Assembly (NCBI GenBank): GCA_014799475.1 | Contig: JAAVHX010000024.1 | Location: 1 to 64,000 of the forward strand | From: Clostridiales bacterium | GTDB lineage: Bacteria > Bacillota > Clostridia > Oscillospirales > Oscillospiraceae | Direction of reading: 5' to 3' | DNA: 64,000 nt | Shown: positions 52,101-60,931 of the stretch, piece by piece | How positions within the stretch are numbered: the stretch's first letter is position 1 | Layout: the number at the start of each line of letters is the position of its first letter | Position numbers and translations under genes: made by a program | Notes under the pieces: model-generated | The model's input: the letters and a program-made list of their open reading frames with translations, nothing else | Databases searched by the model: none | Told to the model about the DNA's origin: nothing

Positions 52101-53723
52101 ACCCCCGGCGTATCCTTGATCTCTCCGCCGCCCCACCATGACATCTATTCCATTGAGGATCTGGCCCAGCTCATCTACGACCTGAAAAACGCCAACAGGC
52201 AGGCCCGCATTTCCGTCAAGCTGGTCAGCGAAGCGGGCGTGGGCACCGTGGCGGCGGGCGTGGCGAAGGCGGGCGCCCAGGTGGTGCTCATCTCCGGCTG
52301 GGACGGCGGCACCGGGGCCGCGCCCCGCACCTCCATCCACAACGCCGGCCTGCCCTGGGAGCTGGGGCTGGCGGAGACCCACCAGACCCTGATCCAGAAC
52401 GACCTGCGCTCCCGGGTGGTGGTGGAAACCGACGGAAAGCTGATGACCGGCCGGGACGTGGCCATCGCCTGTATGCTGGGGGCGGAGGAGTTCGGCTTTG
52501 CCACCGCGCCGCTGGTCACCATGGGCTGCGTGATGATGCGCGTCTGCAACCTGGACACCTGCCCCGTGGGCGTGGCCACCCAGAACCCCGAGCTGCGCAA
52601 GCGTTTTGCCGGCAAGCCGGAGTACGTGGTCAACTTCATGCGCTTCATCGCCCAGGAGCTGCGGGAGCACATGGCAAAGCTGGGCGTGCGCACCGTGGAC
52701 GAGCTGGTGGGCCGCACCGACCTGCTGAAAAAGCGGGACAAGGCGGTGAACGACCGGGCCGCCACCGTGGACCTGTCCGTCATTCTGGACAATCCCTATG
52801 TGGGCGAGGAATACAAGACCCACTTTGACGCTGCCGACATCTATGACTTCCAGCTGGAGCAGACGGTGGACCAGTCAGTGCTGCTGGCAAAGATGGGTTC
52901 CGCCCTGAAAAAGGGCCAGAAAAAACAGCTCGCCCTGGACGTCACCTCCACCGACCGGGCCGTGGGGACGATGTTCGGCTCCGACATCACCCGCCTTCAC
53001 GGGGAGGGGCTGGAGGAGGACACCTTCACCGTCCATTGCTCCGGCGGCGGTGGACAGTCCTTCGGCGCGTTCATCCCCAAGGGGCTGACCCTGGAGCTGG
53101 AAGGGGACTCCAACGACTACTTCGGCAAGGGACTGTCCGGCGGCAAGCTGGCGGTATACCCGCCGAAAACCGCCCGCTACAAGGCGGATGAGAACATCAT
53201 CATCGGCAACGTGGCCCTGTACGGGGCCACCTCCGGCAAGGCGTTCATCGCGGGCGTGGCCGGGGAGCGGTTCGCCGTGCGCAACTCCGGGGCCGTGGCC
53301 GTGGTGGAGGGCGTGGGCGACCACGGCTGCGAGTACATGACCGGGGGCCGGGTAGTCGTCCTCGGCGAGACGGGCAAGAACTTTGCCGCGGGCATGAGCG
53401 GCGGCATCGCCTATGTCTGGGACCCCAGGCGGGATCTGTACCTGCGGGTGAACAAGGAGCTGGTGTCCATCGAGCCGGTGCGGTCGAAGCATGACCTGGA
53501 GGAGCTGCGCTCCCTGATCGCCCAGCACGTGGAGGCCACCGACTCGGAGAAGGGCAAAGCGATCCTGGCGGACTTCGAGCACAGTTCCGAAAGCTTTAAG
53601 AAGATCCTGCCCCGGGATTACGACCGCATTTTAAAGGCCATCGCCCAGTTCGAGGAGCGGGGCATGGGCCATGACGAGGCGGAGATCGAGGCGTTTTACG
53701 CCGTGACGGGAGGTGCGCGATAA
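49185..53723 (+). CDS. gltB: Glutamate synthase, large subunit
   Basis: 1512 residues. After a 21-residue propeptide the class II glutaminase nucleophile is C22 in HDNCGIGAV. Central domain, then the FMN synthase barrel (GEGGERPDRLKSDR, KPGEGGHLPGKKV, SGWDGGTGAAPRTS) with the 3Fe-4S loop CVMMRVCNLDTCPVG, and a C-terminal beta-helix (about 1290-1470). It moves the amide nitrogen of glutamine to 2-oxoglutarate. TGGAGG lies 8 bases before the ATG. Overlaps gltD by one base (TAATG). Confidence 0.97.
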   Translation: MKQEREQIRGPLYDPRFEHDNCGIGAVVDIKGRKTHETVDDALKIVEKLEHRAGKDAEGQTGDGVGILVQISHAFFVKAAGERGIALGGERDYGIGMFFFPQETLRRNQAMKMFELIVAKEGMEFIGWREVPVRPEVLGHKALAKMPRIMQGFVRRPDKLAKGLEFDRRLYIVRREFEQSNDNTYVASLSSRTIVYKGMFLVGQLRQFYPDLQSETYTSAIALVHSRFSTNTNPSWERAHPNRLILHNGEINTIRGNVDRMLAREETMHAPVWDKDIDKVFPVVNVDGSDSAMLDNTLEFLVMSGMELPLAVMICIPEPWMKDENLSRARRDLYQYYAVMMEPWDGPASILFSDGDQVGAVLDRNGLRPSRYYVTDDGRLILSSEVGVLDIDPAHIVSKSRLEPGKMLLVDTVQGRVIGDSEIKEGYAGRNPYGEWLDRNLVKLKDLPIPNKRVERYSPERRAQVQKAFGYTYEDVKDAILPMARAGAESTAAMGADVPLAVLSGHDQPLFSYFRQLFAQVTNPPIDAIREEIVTDTTVYVGDDGNLLEEQGANCRVLQIHNPILTSVDLMKIRAMDKPGFHVETVSLLYFKNMPLKRALDQMKIAADRAYRNGANIIILSDRGVDENHVAIPSLLAVSCLEQHLVRTRKRTAVSVILESAEPRDVHHFAALLGYGARAINPYLAQETIGQLIDEGLLDKDFGAAVDDYNKAVLHGIVKIASKMGISTIQSYQSAQIFEAVGIAKDVVDEYFTNTVSRVGGIGLKEIERLVDKNHSRAFDPLGLGVDKTLDSVGAHKARSGQEDHMYNPKTIHLLQQSTRTGDYGLFKQYSALVDDETCPHTLRGLMEMKYADEPIPIDEVESVDSIVKRFKTGAMSYGSISQEAHECMAQAMNMLGGKSNSGEGGERPDRLKSDRCSAIKQVASGRFGVTSEYLVSAKEIQIKMAQGAKPGEGGHLPGKKVYPWIAKTRYSTPGVSLISPPPHHDIYSIEDLAQLIYDLKNANRQARISVKLVSEAGVGTVAAGVAKAGAQVVLISGWDGGTGAAPRTSIHNAGLPWELGLAETHQTLIQNDLRSRVVVETDGKLMTGRDVAIACMLGAEEFGFATAPLVTMGCVMMRVCNLDTCPVGVATQNPELRKRFAGKPEYVVNFMRFIAQELREHMAKLGVRTVDELVGRTDLLKKRDKAVNDRAATVDLSVILDNPYVGEEYKTHFDAADIYDFQLEQTVDQSVLLAKMGSALKKGQKKQLALDVTSTDRAVGTMFGSDITRLHGEGLEEDTFTVHCSGGGGQSFGAFIPKGLTLELEGDSNDYFGKGLSGGKLAVYPPKTARYKADENIIIGNVALYGATSGKAFIAGVAGERFAVRNSGAVAVVEGVGDHGCEYMTGGRVVVLGETGKNFAAGMSGGIAYVWDPRRDLYLRVNKELVSIEPVRSKHDLEELRSLIAQHVEATDSEKGKAILADFEHSSESFKKILPRDYDRILKAIAQFEERGMGHDEAEIEAFYAVTGGAR

Positions 53724-55201
53724 TGGGAAAGCCAACCGGATTTTTAGAATATAGCCGTCAGGGCAACCCCGGCCAGCCGCCCCTGGAGCGTATTCGGCAT
53801 TGGAACGAGTTCCATCCCATGCTGCCCGAGGAAGAGCGGCGGAAGCAGGGCGCCCGGTGCATGGAGTGCGGCGTGCCCTTCTGCCAGTCCGGGGTGGAGC
53901 TGGCGGGGATGTTCACCGGGTGCCCCCTGCACAACCTGGTGCCGGAGTGGAACGACCTGGTGTACACCGGCAACATGGACCACGCCCTGAGCCGTCTGAC
54001 CAAGACCAACAGCTTCCCGGAGTTTACGGGCCGGGTGTGCCCCGCGCTGTGCGAGGCGGCGTGCACCTGCGGGCTCAATGGCGACCCGGTGACGGTGAAG
54101 GAGAACGAGCTTGCCATCATCGAAGCGGGCTTCGCCTCGGGGGCCATGGGGCCCCAGCCGCCCCGTGTCCGCACCGGCAAGCGGGTGGCGGTGGTGGGCA
54201 GCGGCCCCGCGGGCCTTGCCGCTGCCAATCAGCTCAACCGCCGGGGCCATACCGTCACCGTGTTCGAGCGGGAGGACCGGGTGGGGGGCCTGCTGATGTA
54301 CGGCATCCCCAACATGAAGCTGCAAAAGGAGGTCATCGCCCGCCGCGCCGACTTGATGGCGGCGGAGGGGGTGGAGCTGCGCACCTCCTGCGACGTGGGC
54401 CGGGACGTGTCCGCCCAAGAACTGCTGGATGAGTTTGACGCGGTGATTTTGTGCTGCGGGGCGAAAAAGCCCCGTGGGCTGGCCGTGGCGGAGGGCGTGA
54501 ACGGCGCGTATTACGCGGTGGGCTTCCTGACCTCAACCACCAGATCCCTGCTGGACAGCGGGCTTGCCAAGGGCACCTACATTGACGCGGCTGACAAAGA
54601 CGTGGTCATTGTGGGCGGCGGCGACACCGGCAACGACTGCGTGGGCACCGCCATCCGCCACGGGTGCAGATCCGTCATCCAGCTGGAGATGATGCCCAAG
54701 GCCCCCGACAGCCGCACCGATGACAACCCCTGGCCCCAATGGCCGAAGGTGTGCAAGACGGACTACGGCCAGGAGGAGGCCATCGCGGTGTTTGGGGCCG
54801 ATCCCCGCCGCTACCAGACCACGGTGAAGGAGTGCCGCACCGATGAAAACGGGGCGCTGGCCTCCATCGTCACCGTGAAGCTGGAGCCGAAGGTGGAGGG
54901 CGGCCGCAGGATCATGGCGGAGGTCCCCGGCAGCGAGGAGGAGCTGCCCTGCCAGCTTTTGCTCATCGCGGCGGGTTTCCTGGGGCCGGAGGACTATGCG
55001 GCCGACGCTTTTGGGGTGGGCCGGGACGGGCGCTCCAATGTGGCTACCGCCCCCGGCGGCTATGCCACGGGAATTGATAAGGTGTTCGCCGCCGGGGATA
55101 TGCGCCGGGGCCAGTCCCTGGTGGTGTGGGGCATCGCCGAGGGCTGCGCCGCCGCCCGGGAAGTGGACGAGTATCTCATGGGGTATAGCAGCCTGAGTTG
55201 A
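53723..55201 (+). CDS. gltD: Glutamate synthase, small subunit
   Basis: 492 residues. N-terminal 4Fe-4S domain with [12 protein letters not shown]...GCP and [24 protein letters not shown]-binding [22 protein letters not shown]-binding [13 protein letters not shown] and the C-terminal [23 protein letters not shown]. Feeds electrons from NADPH to GltB. Translationally coupled to gltB. Confidence 0.97.
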   Translation: MGKPTGFLEYSRQGNPGQPPLERIRHWNEFHPMLPEEERRKQGARCMECGVPFCQSGVELAGMFTGCPLHNLVPEWNDLVYTGNMDHALSRLTKTNSFPEFTGRVCPALCEAACTCGLNGDPVTVKENELAIIEAGFASGAMGPQPPRVRTGKRVAVVGSGPAGLAAANQLNRRGHTVTVFEREDRVGGLLMYGIPNMKLQKEVIARRADLMAAEGVELRTSCDVGRDVSAQELLDEFDAVILCCGAKKPRGLAVAEGVNGAYYAVGFLTSTTRSLLDSGLAKGTYIDAADKDVVIVGGGDTGNDCVGTAIRHGCRSVIQLEMMPKAPDSRTDDNPWPQWPKVCKTDYGQEEAIAVFGADPRRYQTTVKECRTDENGALASIVTVKLEPKVEGGRRIMAEVPGSEEELPCQLLLIAAGFLGPEDYAADAFGVGRDGRSNVATAPGGYATGIDKVFAAGDMRRGQSLVVWGIAEGCAAAREVDEYLMGYSSLS

Positions 55202-55213
55202 ACCTGTTTCGCA

Positions 55214-55256
55214 GGAGCGGTGTGCGATGCCCTGCTGGGCAGCGCGCACCGCTCCC
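55214..55256 (+). terminator. Long hairpin after gltD
   Basis: GGAGCGGTGTGCG pairs with CGCGCACCGCTCC (one T-G) and the loop holds a further GCCC/GGGC stem. No T-run. Confidence 0.6.
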
Positions 55257-55307
55257 CAGACTGCCCCTGCCCTCCGCCCAAGCGTGGATTGCGGTCCACG
55301 TGCCCTA

Positions 55308-55336
55308 TTGCAAAATTCAAGGGCATATGTTATACT
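55308..55336 (+). promoter_or_regulatory. Promoter of the DUF4203-like membrane protein gene
   Basis: TTGCAA, 17-base spacer, TATACT. Confidence 0.8.
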
Positions 55337-55399
55337 TTTTCTATATGATGGAAAAAGTTGAGGAAGGGTATAGGCAAGTAAAAGAGAGAGGTGCAACTT

Positions 55400-57610
55400 A
55401 TGGGAGAACTTGAGCAAATCATTCAGGGGGCGCAGGGCCTGCTGGTCTGTGTCGCGTTGGTTGTCGGAGCGATGCAGTGTTTCTTCGGTTACAAGCTGTT
55501 TCGGGCCATGACGGCCATTATAGGGTTTATTGTCGGAGGCGTGATCGGCGCCTTCCTCGGCGTTGCCATGGCGGGCCAATCGGGCGCCATTTTGGGGCTG
55601 CTGGTGTTGGGCGTACTAGGGGCGCTGCTGGCCTATGCGCTGTATCAGCTGGGCGTATTCATCGTCTGCTTCGGCGCCGGGGCGATGGTGGGCCTGATGC
55701 TGGCGACCATGATGGGGAGTACGGACTCGAATGGGACGCTGACTTTTATGATTTTCTGCGGCCTCATTTTGGGTGTTGTGGGCATTATCCTCACAAAGCC
55801 CATTATCATCCTCTCCACCGGCATTGGCGGCGGTATGTCTATGGGCTTTGCCCTGGGTACGCTGATCGACGAGACGGCGGGGCTCGTCCTGGGGGTCATC
55901 CTCTCGGTCATCGGCGTTTGCGTCCAATTCTATCTCGAAAAAGAAAAGAGCGCCAATGGGGAGCCCGCCGCCGATCGTAAAACGTCTGTGGGTTCCTCGC
56001 CGTCCGCGGCTCCCAGGAGTTACCAGTCCAACGCTCTGTTTACCATCGACAACATCAAGATGTTGACCAAGGAGGACCTTACCAGCGCACAGGCCGTTTG
56101 CGGGGCGGTGGTCTGGGGGCTGTTGGGCCTTGGCATCTTTGGGTTCAGCCTGTTTGGGATCATTGTGAACGTGGCGTTGATCGCCATTGGCCTGTGTGTG
56201 GGCGGATGTGCCAACCAGGCCGAAATCGAATATTTTACGTTCGAAGATGAGGACATTCAAAATGCCCGGGTGCTCATCGGCGGCGGTATTGGCGCCGTGC
56301 TTGGACTGTTCGGCGCTGTAACGATGTCAAAATATGTTGGCTTTGGTACGCGGCTATGGTGCGTCATCTTTTGGACGAAGGTCGGCGCCATCATCGGCTA
56401 TCTGCTGGAGATGAAAAAAGATTACAAAGAGGCCCGCGAACTTGAGGCATTCAAATCTACTCCCGCCGACTCTACATCAAGTTTCTACGCAAAATCCCCT
56501 GACACCCCCTCGCCGGCTGTTGAGGACGAGCCGTCCACCGGCTCCTCTTCGGGGTTCTACAACGAAACTCCCTCCCCCTCTTCGGGGTTCTACAACGAAA
56601 CTCCCTCCCCCTCTTCGGGGTTCTACAACAAAACTCCCCCCACCCCGCCAGTCGATCCTACCCCCGAGTCCCCCACCAGGAAGGATGCCTTGGTGAGCAG
56701 CAGCGCCAGGCTGTGGACGCAGGGCCTTCCCATCGTGTTCACGGAAATCAGTATCTTCCCCTCGGAGGACGATCCAACCCTCTTATCCCTGTCGCTGACG
56801 TTCCAAAATATCAGTGAGCAGCCGGTCATTGGCGTTTTTCTCGGTGTGAACTGCCGCAACCTCCTCCGTCAAGAGCTGGAGTCGTTGGACAAGCTGACCA
56901 TACAGGACTTTGTGCTGGAGCCGGGGGAGTCGAAAACCTATATATGCCCCAAAACGCTCCCTGACAGCGACACCCGCCGGGTGGAGCTGATCGTCCGCCA
57001 TGTGGTCATGGCGGATGACTCCACCTGGGACTGCGAAGATGGGAAAATATTGACCGCCCTGGAGGATCAGCCGCCCCTTCAGCTTGACGAGCACCTGAAG
57101 CAGCAGTTCCTCAGGGAGTGTAATGAACAGACAAGATACTATGCGTATAGCTTATTCAAATTCCAGCCGCAGGAGCTCGAAGGCGGCTGGCGGTGCGCGT
57201 GCGGCCAATTGAACCAGGGCAAGTCCTGCGTGTTTTGCGGCATCCCCCGCGGGGATCTGTTTGCGCACATTGACCTGGATCACCTGCAAAAAAGCTATGA
57301 CCTTGAGCAGGAAAAGGAAGCGCGATACAGGGAGGAGCAAAGACGGCTCGAGGAAGAACGGCAGCGGAAGCTCGAGGAACAGAGGCAGGCCGAGGAGGAG
57401 AGACGCCGGATCGAGGAAGAGGAGCGCCGGCGGGCCGAAGCGGCTAAGCCCTCGGACCCCGTGAATTCCGCTCCGGTCGAGGAGACGCCCTCCTCCCCAA
57501 GGCCCATACCCAGACCCAGGTTTTGCACCAGCTGCGGCCAACCCTTGGAAGCGGCCGCGAAATTCTGCCCCCATTGCGGGAAAGCCCTGACCCCAGGGAA
57601 AACTGAATGA
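55400..57610 (+). CDS. Membrane protein with DUF4203-like core and zinc ribbons
   Basis: 736 residues, mosaic. About 5-185 holds seven or so membrane helices of TM198/DUF4203 type; a second hydrophobic block follows at about 225-340. Then a Ser/Pro linker containing three 11-residue repeats (SSGFYNETPSP), a beta-rich domain (about 430-560), a zinc ribbon (CACG...CVFCG), a long charged coiled coil (about 625-675) and a final double-Cys zinc ribbon FCTSCGQPL...FCPHCGKAL. The whole fusion is unfamiliar. GAGAGGTG precedes the ATG at 55400. Confidence 0.75.
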   Translation: MGELEQIIQGAQGLLVCVALVVGAMQCFFGYKLFRAMTAIIGFIVGGVIGAFLGVAMAGQSGAILGLLVLGVLGALLAYALYQLGVFIVCFGAGAMVGLMLATMMGSTDSNGTLTFMIFCGLILGVVGIILTKPIIILSTGIGGGMSMGFALGTLIDETAGLVLGVILSVIGVCVQFYLEKEKSANGEPAADRKTSVGSSPSAAPRSYQSNALFTIDNIKMLTKEDLTSAQAVCGAVVWGLLGLGIFGFSLFGIIVNVALIAIGLCVGGCANQAEIEYFTFEDEDIQNARVLIGGGIGAVLGLFGAVTMSKYVGFGTRLWCVIFWTKVGAIIGYLLEMKKDYKEARELEAFKSTPADSTSSFYAKSPDTPSPAVEDEPSTGSSSGFYNETPSPSSGFYNETPSPSSGFYNKTPPTPPVDPTPESPTRKDALVSSSARLWTQGLPIVFTEISIFPSEDDPTLLSLSLTFQNISEQPVIGVFLGVNCRNLLRQELESLDKLTIQDFVLEPGESKTYICPKTLPDSDTRRVELIVRHVVMADDSTWDCEDGKILTALEDQPPLQLDEHLKQQFLRECNEQTRYYAYSLFKFQPQELEGGWRCACGQLNQGKSCVFCGIPRGDLFAHIDLDHLQKSYDLEQEKEARYREEQRRLEEERQRKLEEQRQAEEERRRIEEEERRRAEAAKPSDPVNSAPVEETPSSPRPIPRPRFCTSCGQPLEAAAKFCPHCGKALTPGKTE
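56545..56643 (+). repeat. Three tandem 33-bp repeats inside the membrane-protein gene
   Basis: Copies start at 56545, 56578 and 56611. The first two are identical, the third differs near its end. Each encodes SSGFYNETPSP-like residues. Copy number could vary by slippage without breaking the frame. Confidence 0.9.
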
Positions 57611-57647
57611 TTTGGCACACTGTCAGCTTTGACCTGAATATGGAGTA

Positions 57648-57682
57648 AGCCGTCCGCCGGACATCCGGCGGGCGGCTTTTTC
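57648..57682 (+). terminator. Terminator before spoIIIAA
   Basis: AGCCGTCCGCCGG pairs with CCGGCGGGCGGCT around ACAT, then TTTTTCGTTTTT. Confidence 0.85.
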
Positions 57683-57694
57683 GTTTTTCGGGCA

Positions 57695-57724
57695 GGAATA
57701 ATCCGGGACAGGCCCTCATATGAA
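57695..57724 (+). promoter_or_regulatory. Putative sigma-E promoter of the spoIIIA operon
   Basis: GGAATAAT, 14-base spacer, CATATGAA, about 30 bases before spoIIIAA. It matches the yabP promoter candidate at ATAAT, at the GGGACA within the spacer and at CATATGxATGG. Confidence 0.55.
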
Positions 57725-57753
57725 TGGGGTAACAAGCGAGGCAGGTGAAGCGT

Positions 57754-58656
57754 ATGGACGAAAGAAAACCCTGGGAACAGGCGGCGGGGGTGCTGTCCGG
57801 GCCGCTGCGCAGGACCCTGTACACCCTGGAGCCGGACAGGCTGTGCGCGTTGGAGGAGCTGCGGCTGCGCCGGGGCTTTCCCATGACGGCGCTCCTGTCC
57901 GGGGGCGAGGTGGAGACGGGCGGCCCGCCCGTGGGCGAGGACGAGCTGCGCCAGGTGGTGGAAAACGCCACCCAGTCCTCCGCCCACACGGCACTGGATC
58001 GGGTGCGGCAGGGGTTCGTCACCCTTCGGGGGGGCCACCGGGTGGGCCTTTGCGGCACGGTGGTGAAAAAGGACGGGCAGATCGTCACCCTCCGGGAGTT
58101 GTCCTCCCTGTCCATCCGGGTAGCCAGGGCGGTGGAGGGGCTGGCGGGGCCGCTGCTGCCCGCGCTGACGGAGGGCGGGCGTTTTTTGAGCACCCTTATC
58201 CTGGCTCCGCCGGGGGCGGGCAAGACTACCCTCCTGCGGGATTTGGTGCGGGCGCTGTCCGACGGGGAAGGGGGAGCGCCCCTGCGTGTGGCGGTAGCGG
58301 ACGAGCGGGGGGAGATCGCCGCGCTGTGGCGGGGTGAGCCCCAGCTCTACATAGGCCGGCACACCGACGTGCTGGACGGCTGCGCCAAGGCGGAGGGGCT
58401 GTCCATCCTCATCCGGGGGATGAACCCGCAGGTGGCGGCGGTGGACGAGATCACTCGCCCCGAGGATGCCCAGGCCGTCATCGAGGCGGCGGGGTGCGGC
58501 GTGGCCCTCATCGCCACCGCCCACGGCGCGGGGATGGACGATTTGAAACGCCGCCCCGCCTATCGAGAACTATTGTCGGCGGGGGTGTTCCGGCGGCTGG
58601 TGGTGCTGGAGCGCCGGGGCGGTGAGCGGATCACGCGCACGGAGGTTTTGCAATGA
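57754..58656 (+). CDS. spoIIIAA: Stage III sporulation protein AA, ATPase
   Basis: 300 residues. Secretion-type ATPase with Walker A LAPPGAGKTTLLRD (P-loop 151-159), a VADERGEIAA Walker B-type segment and GVALIATAHG sensor. It powers the SpoIIIA-SpoIIQ channel between mother cell and forespore. ATG at 57754 is preferred to a GTG three codons earlier because AGGCAGG is correctly spaced. First of eight genes. Confidence 0.95.
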   Translation: MDERKPWEQAAGVLSGPLRRTLYTLEPDRLCALEELRLRRGFPMTALLSGGEVETGGPPVGEDELRQVVENATQSSAHTALDRVRQGFVTLRGGHRVGLCGTVVKKDGQIVTLRELSSLSIRVARAVEGLAGPLLPALTEGGRFLSTLILAPPGAGKTTLLRDLVRALSDGEGGAPLRVAVADERGEIAALWRGEPQLYIGRHTDVLDGCAKAEGLSILIRGMNPQVAAVDEITRPEDAQAVIEAAGCGVALIATAHGAGMDDLKRRPAYRELLSAGVFRRLVVLERRGGERITRTEVLQ

Positions 58657-59165
58657 CGCGGCTGCTGGGGGCCGTCCTGGTGGTGGCCGGGTGCGGGGCG
58701 CTGGGCCTGGGCGGGGTAGCCCGGCTGGATGGCCGGGTGAAAGACCTGGGCGAGCTGGCGGCGGGGCTGGACGCCCTCCAGCGGGAGCTGGGCTGGCGGC
58801 TGGCTCCCCTGCCCGACGCGCTGGAGACGGCGGCAAAAGCGCTCCACGGCCCGGCGGCGGATTTTTTCAGCCGGTGCGCCCAGGGGGCGGGCCAGGCGGA
58901 CGGCCAAAGCTTCCGGGAGGTGTGGCGGGACGGCCTAAACGCCGCCCCTCTCCGGCTGACGGCGGAGGATCGGAGCTTTTTGGAGCGGCTTGGCCCGGTG
59001 CTGGGCCGGTATGACGGCGACAGCCAGCGGCTGGCCCTGGAGGACGCGGCGGCGGGCCTGCGGCAGCTCCAGGGGGCGGCGGCGGACGACCTGCGCCGCC
59101 TGGGCCGGGTATACGGTGTGCTGGGCATGACGGCGGGGCTGTTTCTGGCTATTCTGTTGGTCTGA
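58653..59165 (+). CDS. spoIIIAB: Stage III sporulation protein AB
   Basis: 170 residues, membrane helix at each end (about 3-20 and 150-169), helical middle of the GspF-like type. Overlaps spoIIIAA as ATGA. Confidence 0.92.
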   Translation: MTRLLGAVLVVAGCGALGLGGVARLDGRVKDLGELAAGLDALQRELGWRLAPLPDALETAAKALHGPAADFFSRCAQGAGQADGQSFREVWRDGLNAAPLRLTAEDRSFLERLGPVLGRYDGDSQRLALEDAAAGLRQLQGAAADDLRRLGRVYGVLGMTAGLFLAILLV

Positions 59166-59170
59166 ATGGA

Positions 59171-59205
59171 CCGTACTCCCCGCGGCGCGGCCGCGGGGAG
59201 TACGG
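59171..59205 (+). repeat. 15-bp perfect hairpin between spoIIIAB and spoIIIAC
   Basis: CCGTACTCCCCGCGG pairs perfectly with its complement around CGCGG. Not followed by T. It is the only gap in an otherwise overlapping operon and may mark an RNA-processing or attenuation point. Confidence 0.7.
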
Positions 59206-59230
59206 AAATAAATCATACATAGGAGGACGG

Positions 59231-59428
59231 ATGATGGACGTGGATTTGATTTTCAAGATCGCCGCCATCGGCATCCTGGTGTCGGTGCTCAATCAGGTGC
59301 TCACCCGGTCGGGCCGGGACGAGATGGCCACCATGACCACCCTGGTGGCGCTGGTGGTGGTGCTGATGATCGTGGTGCAGCAGATCAACGACCTGTTCAC
59401 CCTGGTGAAAGATCTGTTCGGGCTGTGA
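59231..59428 (+). CDS. spoIIIAC: Stage III sporulation protein AC
   Basis: 65 residues with two membrane helices (DLIFKIAAIGILVSVLNQVL and TLVALVVVLMIVVQQI), the standard SpoIIIAC size. GGAGGACGG precedes two consecutive ATG codons. Confidence 0.95.
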   Translation: MMDVDLIFKIAAIGILVSVLNQVLTRSGRDEMATMTTLVALVVVLMIVVQQINDLFTLVKDLFGL

Positions 59429-59811
59429 GCGATATGATCAAAATAGCGGCGGCGGCGGTGGCGGCGGCGCTGTGCGCGGTGGTGGTGCGCCGCCAGTCGC
59501 CGGAGATCGCCCTGGTCCTGGGGATCGGGGCCTGCGCCCTCATCGTGCTGTACTGCTCGGGGGCGCTTACCGCCGTGATGGAGCTGGTGGACAAGCTGGC
59601 CGAGGCCGGGAACCTGTCCGCCCAGGCGGTGGAGCCGGTGATCAAAACGGCGGGCATCGCCATCGTCACCCGGCTGGCGGCGGATTTCTGCAAGGACGCC
59701 CAGGAGGGGGGCCTGGCCTCGGCGGTGGAGCTGGCGGGGACGGCGCTGGCCCTGGCGGCGGCGCTGCCGCTGATGTCGGCGGTGCTGGACGTGCTGACCC
59801 GGCTGCTGTAG
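59425..59811 (+). CDS. spoIIIAD: Stage III sporulation protein AD
   Basis: 128 residues from a GTG that overlaps the spoIIIAC stop as GTGA; an ATG three codons later is the alternative. Four membrane helices with VEPVIKTAGIAIVTRLAADFCKDAQEGGLA, typical of SpoIIIAD. Confidence 0.94.
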   Translation: MSDMIKIAAAAVAAALCAVVVRRQSPEIALVLGIGACALIVLYCSGALTAVMELVDKLAEAGNLSAQAVEPVIKTAGIAIVTRLAADFCKDAQEGGLASAVELAGTALALAAALPLMSAVLDVLTRLL

Positions 59812-59827
59812 GGGGGAGGGGGAGTAC

Positions 59828-60931
59828 GTGAAGAGGGCGTGGGTGGTTTTAATCGCTCTGCTGGCCCTTCCGGCGCTGTGGGTCCCCGCCCGTGCCCTCA
59901 CCACACAGGAGGCGCTGGAGCGCCAGGAGGAGCTGGTGGAGGTGGACGAGCTCCGGCGGTCGGCAGAGCAAAACGGCGGAGAAGCGGAGTACGGCGCCAG
60001 CCTGGACGAGGGCCTGGAGAGCCTGCTGGACACGGGCACCCGGGAGCTGAGCGGCGCGGTGCGCCGTGCGGCCCGCTCCGGGGCGCTGCTGCTGGCGATC
60101 CTGCTGTTCTGTGCCCTGGCGGAGTCGGTGGGGCAGGGGGCGGGCAAGGGCAGAGTGAACGCCGCCAATTTTGCGGGGACGCTGGCGGTGACGGCGGTGG
60201 CAGTGGCGGATGTGAACTCGCTGCTGGGCATGGGCACGGGGGCCATTGAAAAGATGTCCTCTTTTGCCAACGTCCTGCTGCCCACGGTGGCGGCGGTGAC
60301 GGCGGCCACGGGGGCAATTACGGGAGCGGCGGCGCGGCAGATGGCGGCGGCGGTGTTCTCCGATCTGCTCATCAGCCTCATCAGCGGTCTGCTGGTGCCC
60401 CTTTTATACGGTTATATCGCCGCCTCGGTGGCCCAGGCGGCGCTGGGAAGGGAGGAGCTGAAGCGTATGGCGGATCTGTTCAAATGGACGGTGACCACCC
60501 TGATCACCATTGTGATGACCGCCTTTGTCAGCTACCTCGCCGCCAGCGGGGTGGTGGCGGGGACGGCGGACGCCGCCGCGGTGAAAGCGGCCCGGTTCGC
60601 CATTTCCGGGGCCATCCCGGTGGTGGGGGGCATTTTGTCCGACGCGGCGGAGACGATGCTGGCCTCGGCGGGGGTGCTGCGGGGGACAGTGGGGGTGTTC
60701 GGCATGATCACCGTTTTGGGGATCTGCCTGGTGCCGCTGCTGCGGCTGGCGGTGCACTATCTGGCCTACAAGCTGGTGGCGGCGCTGGCCTCCGCCTTTG
60801 GGGATGGGCCGGTATGTACGCTGGTGGATCGGCTCAGCTCCGCCTTCGGGCTGGTGCTGGGCATGACGGGGGCGTGCTGCCTGCTGCTGCTCATCACGCT
60901 GGTGTCCTGCGTGTCGGTGGCGGCGGTATGA
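59828..60931 (+). CDS. spoIIIAE: Stage III sporulation protein AE
   Basis: 367 residues. Cleavable-type signal peptide (VLIALLALPALWVPARA), then about six to eight membrane helices; LLPTVAAVTAATGAITGAAA and ISGAIPVVGGILSDAAETML are conserved SpoIIIAE segments. GTG start after GGGGGAGGGGGAG. Confidence 0.95.
   Translation: MKRAWVVLIALLALPALWVPARALTTQEALERQEELVEVDELRRSAEQNGGEAEYGASLDEGLESLLDTGTRELSGAVRRAARSGALLLAILLFCALAESVGQGAGKGRVNAANFAGTLAVTAVAVADVNSLLGMGTGAIEKMSSFANVLLPTVAAVTAATGAITGAAARQMAAAVFSDLLISLISGLLVPLLYGYIAASVAQAALGREELKRMADLFKWTVTTLITIVMTAFVSYLAASGVVAGTADAAAVKAARFAISGAIPVVGGILSDAAETMLASAGVLRGTVGVFGMITVLGICLVPLLRLAVHYLAYKLVAALASAFGDGPVCTLVDRLSSAFGLVLGMTGACCLLLLITLVSCVSVAAV

Noticed and set aside
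49026..52823. 1265-codon open frame on the minus strand
   Set aside because: Antisense to gltB, no start signal, no recognisable domain; a by-product of GC-rich codon use.
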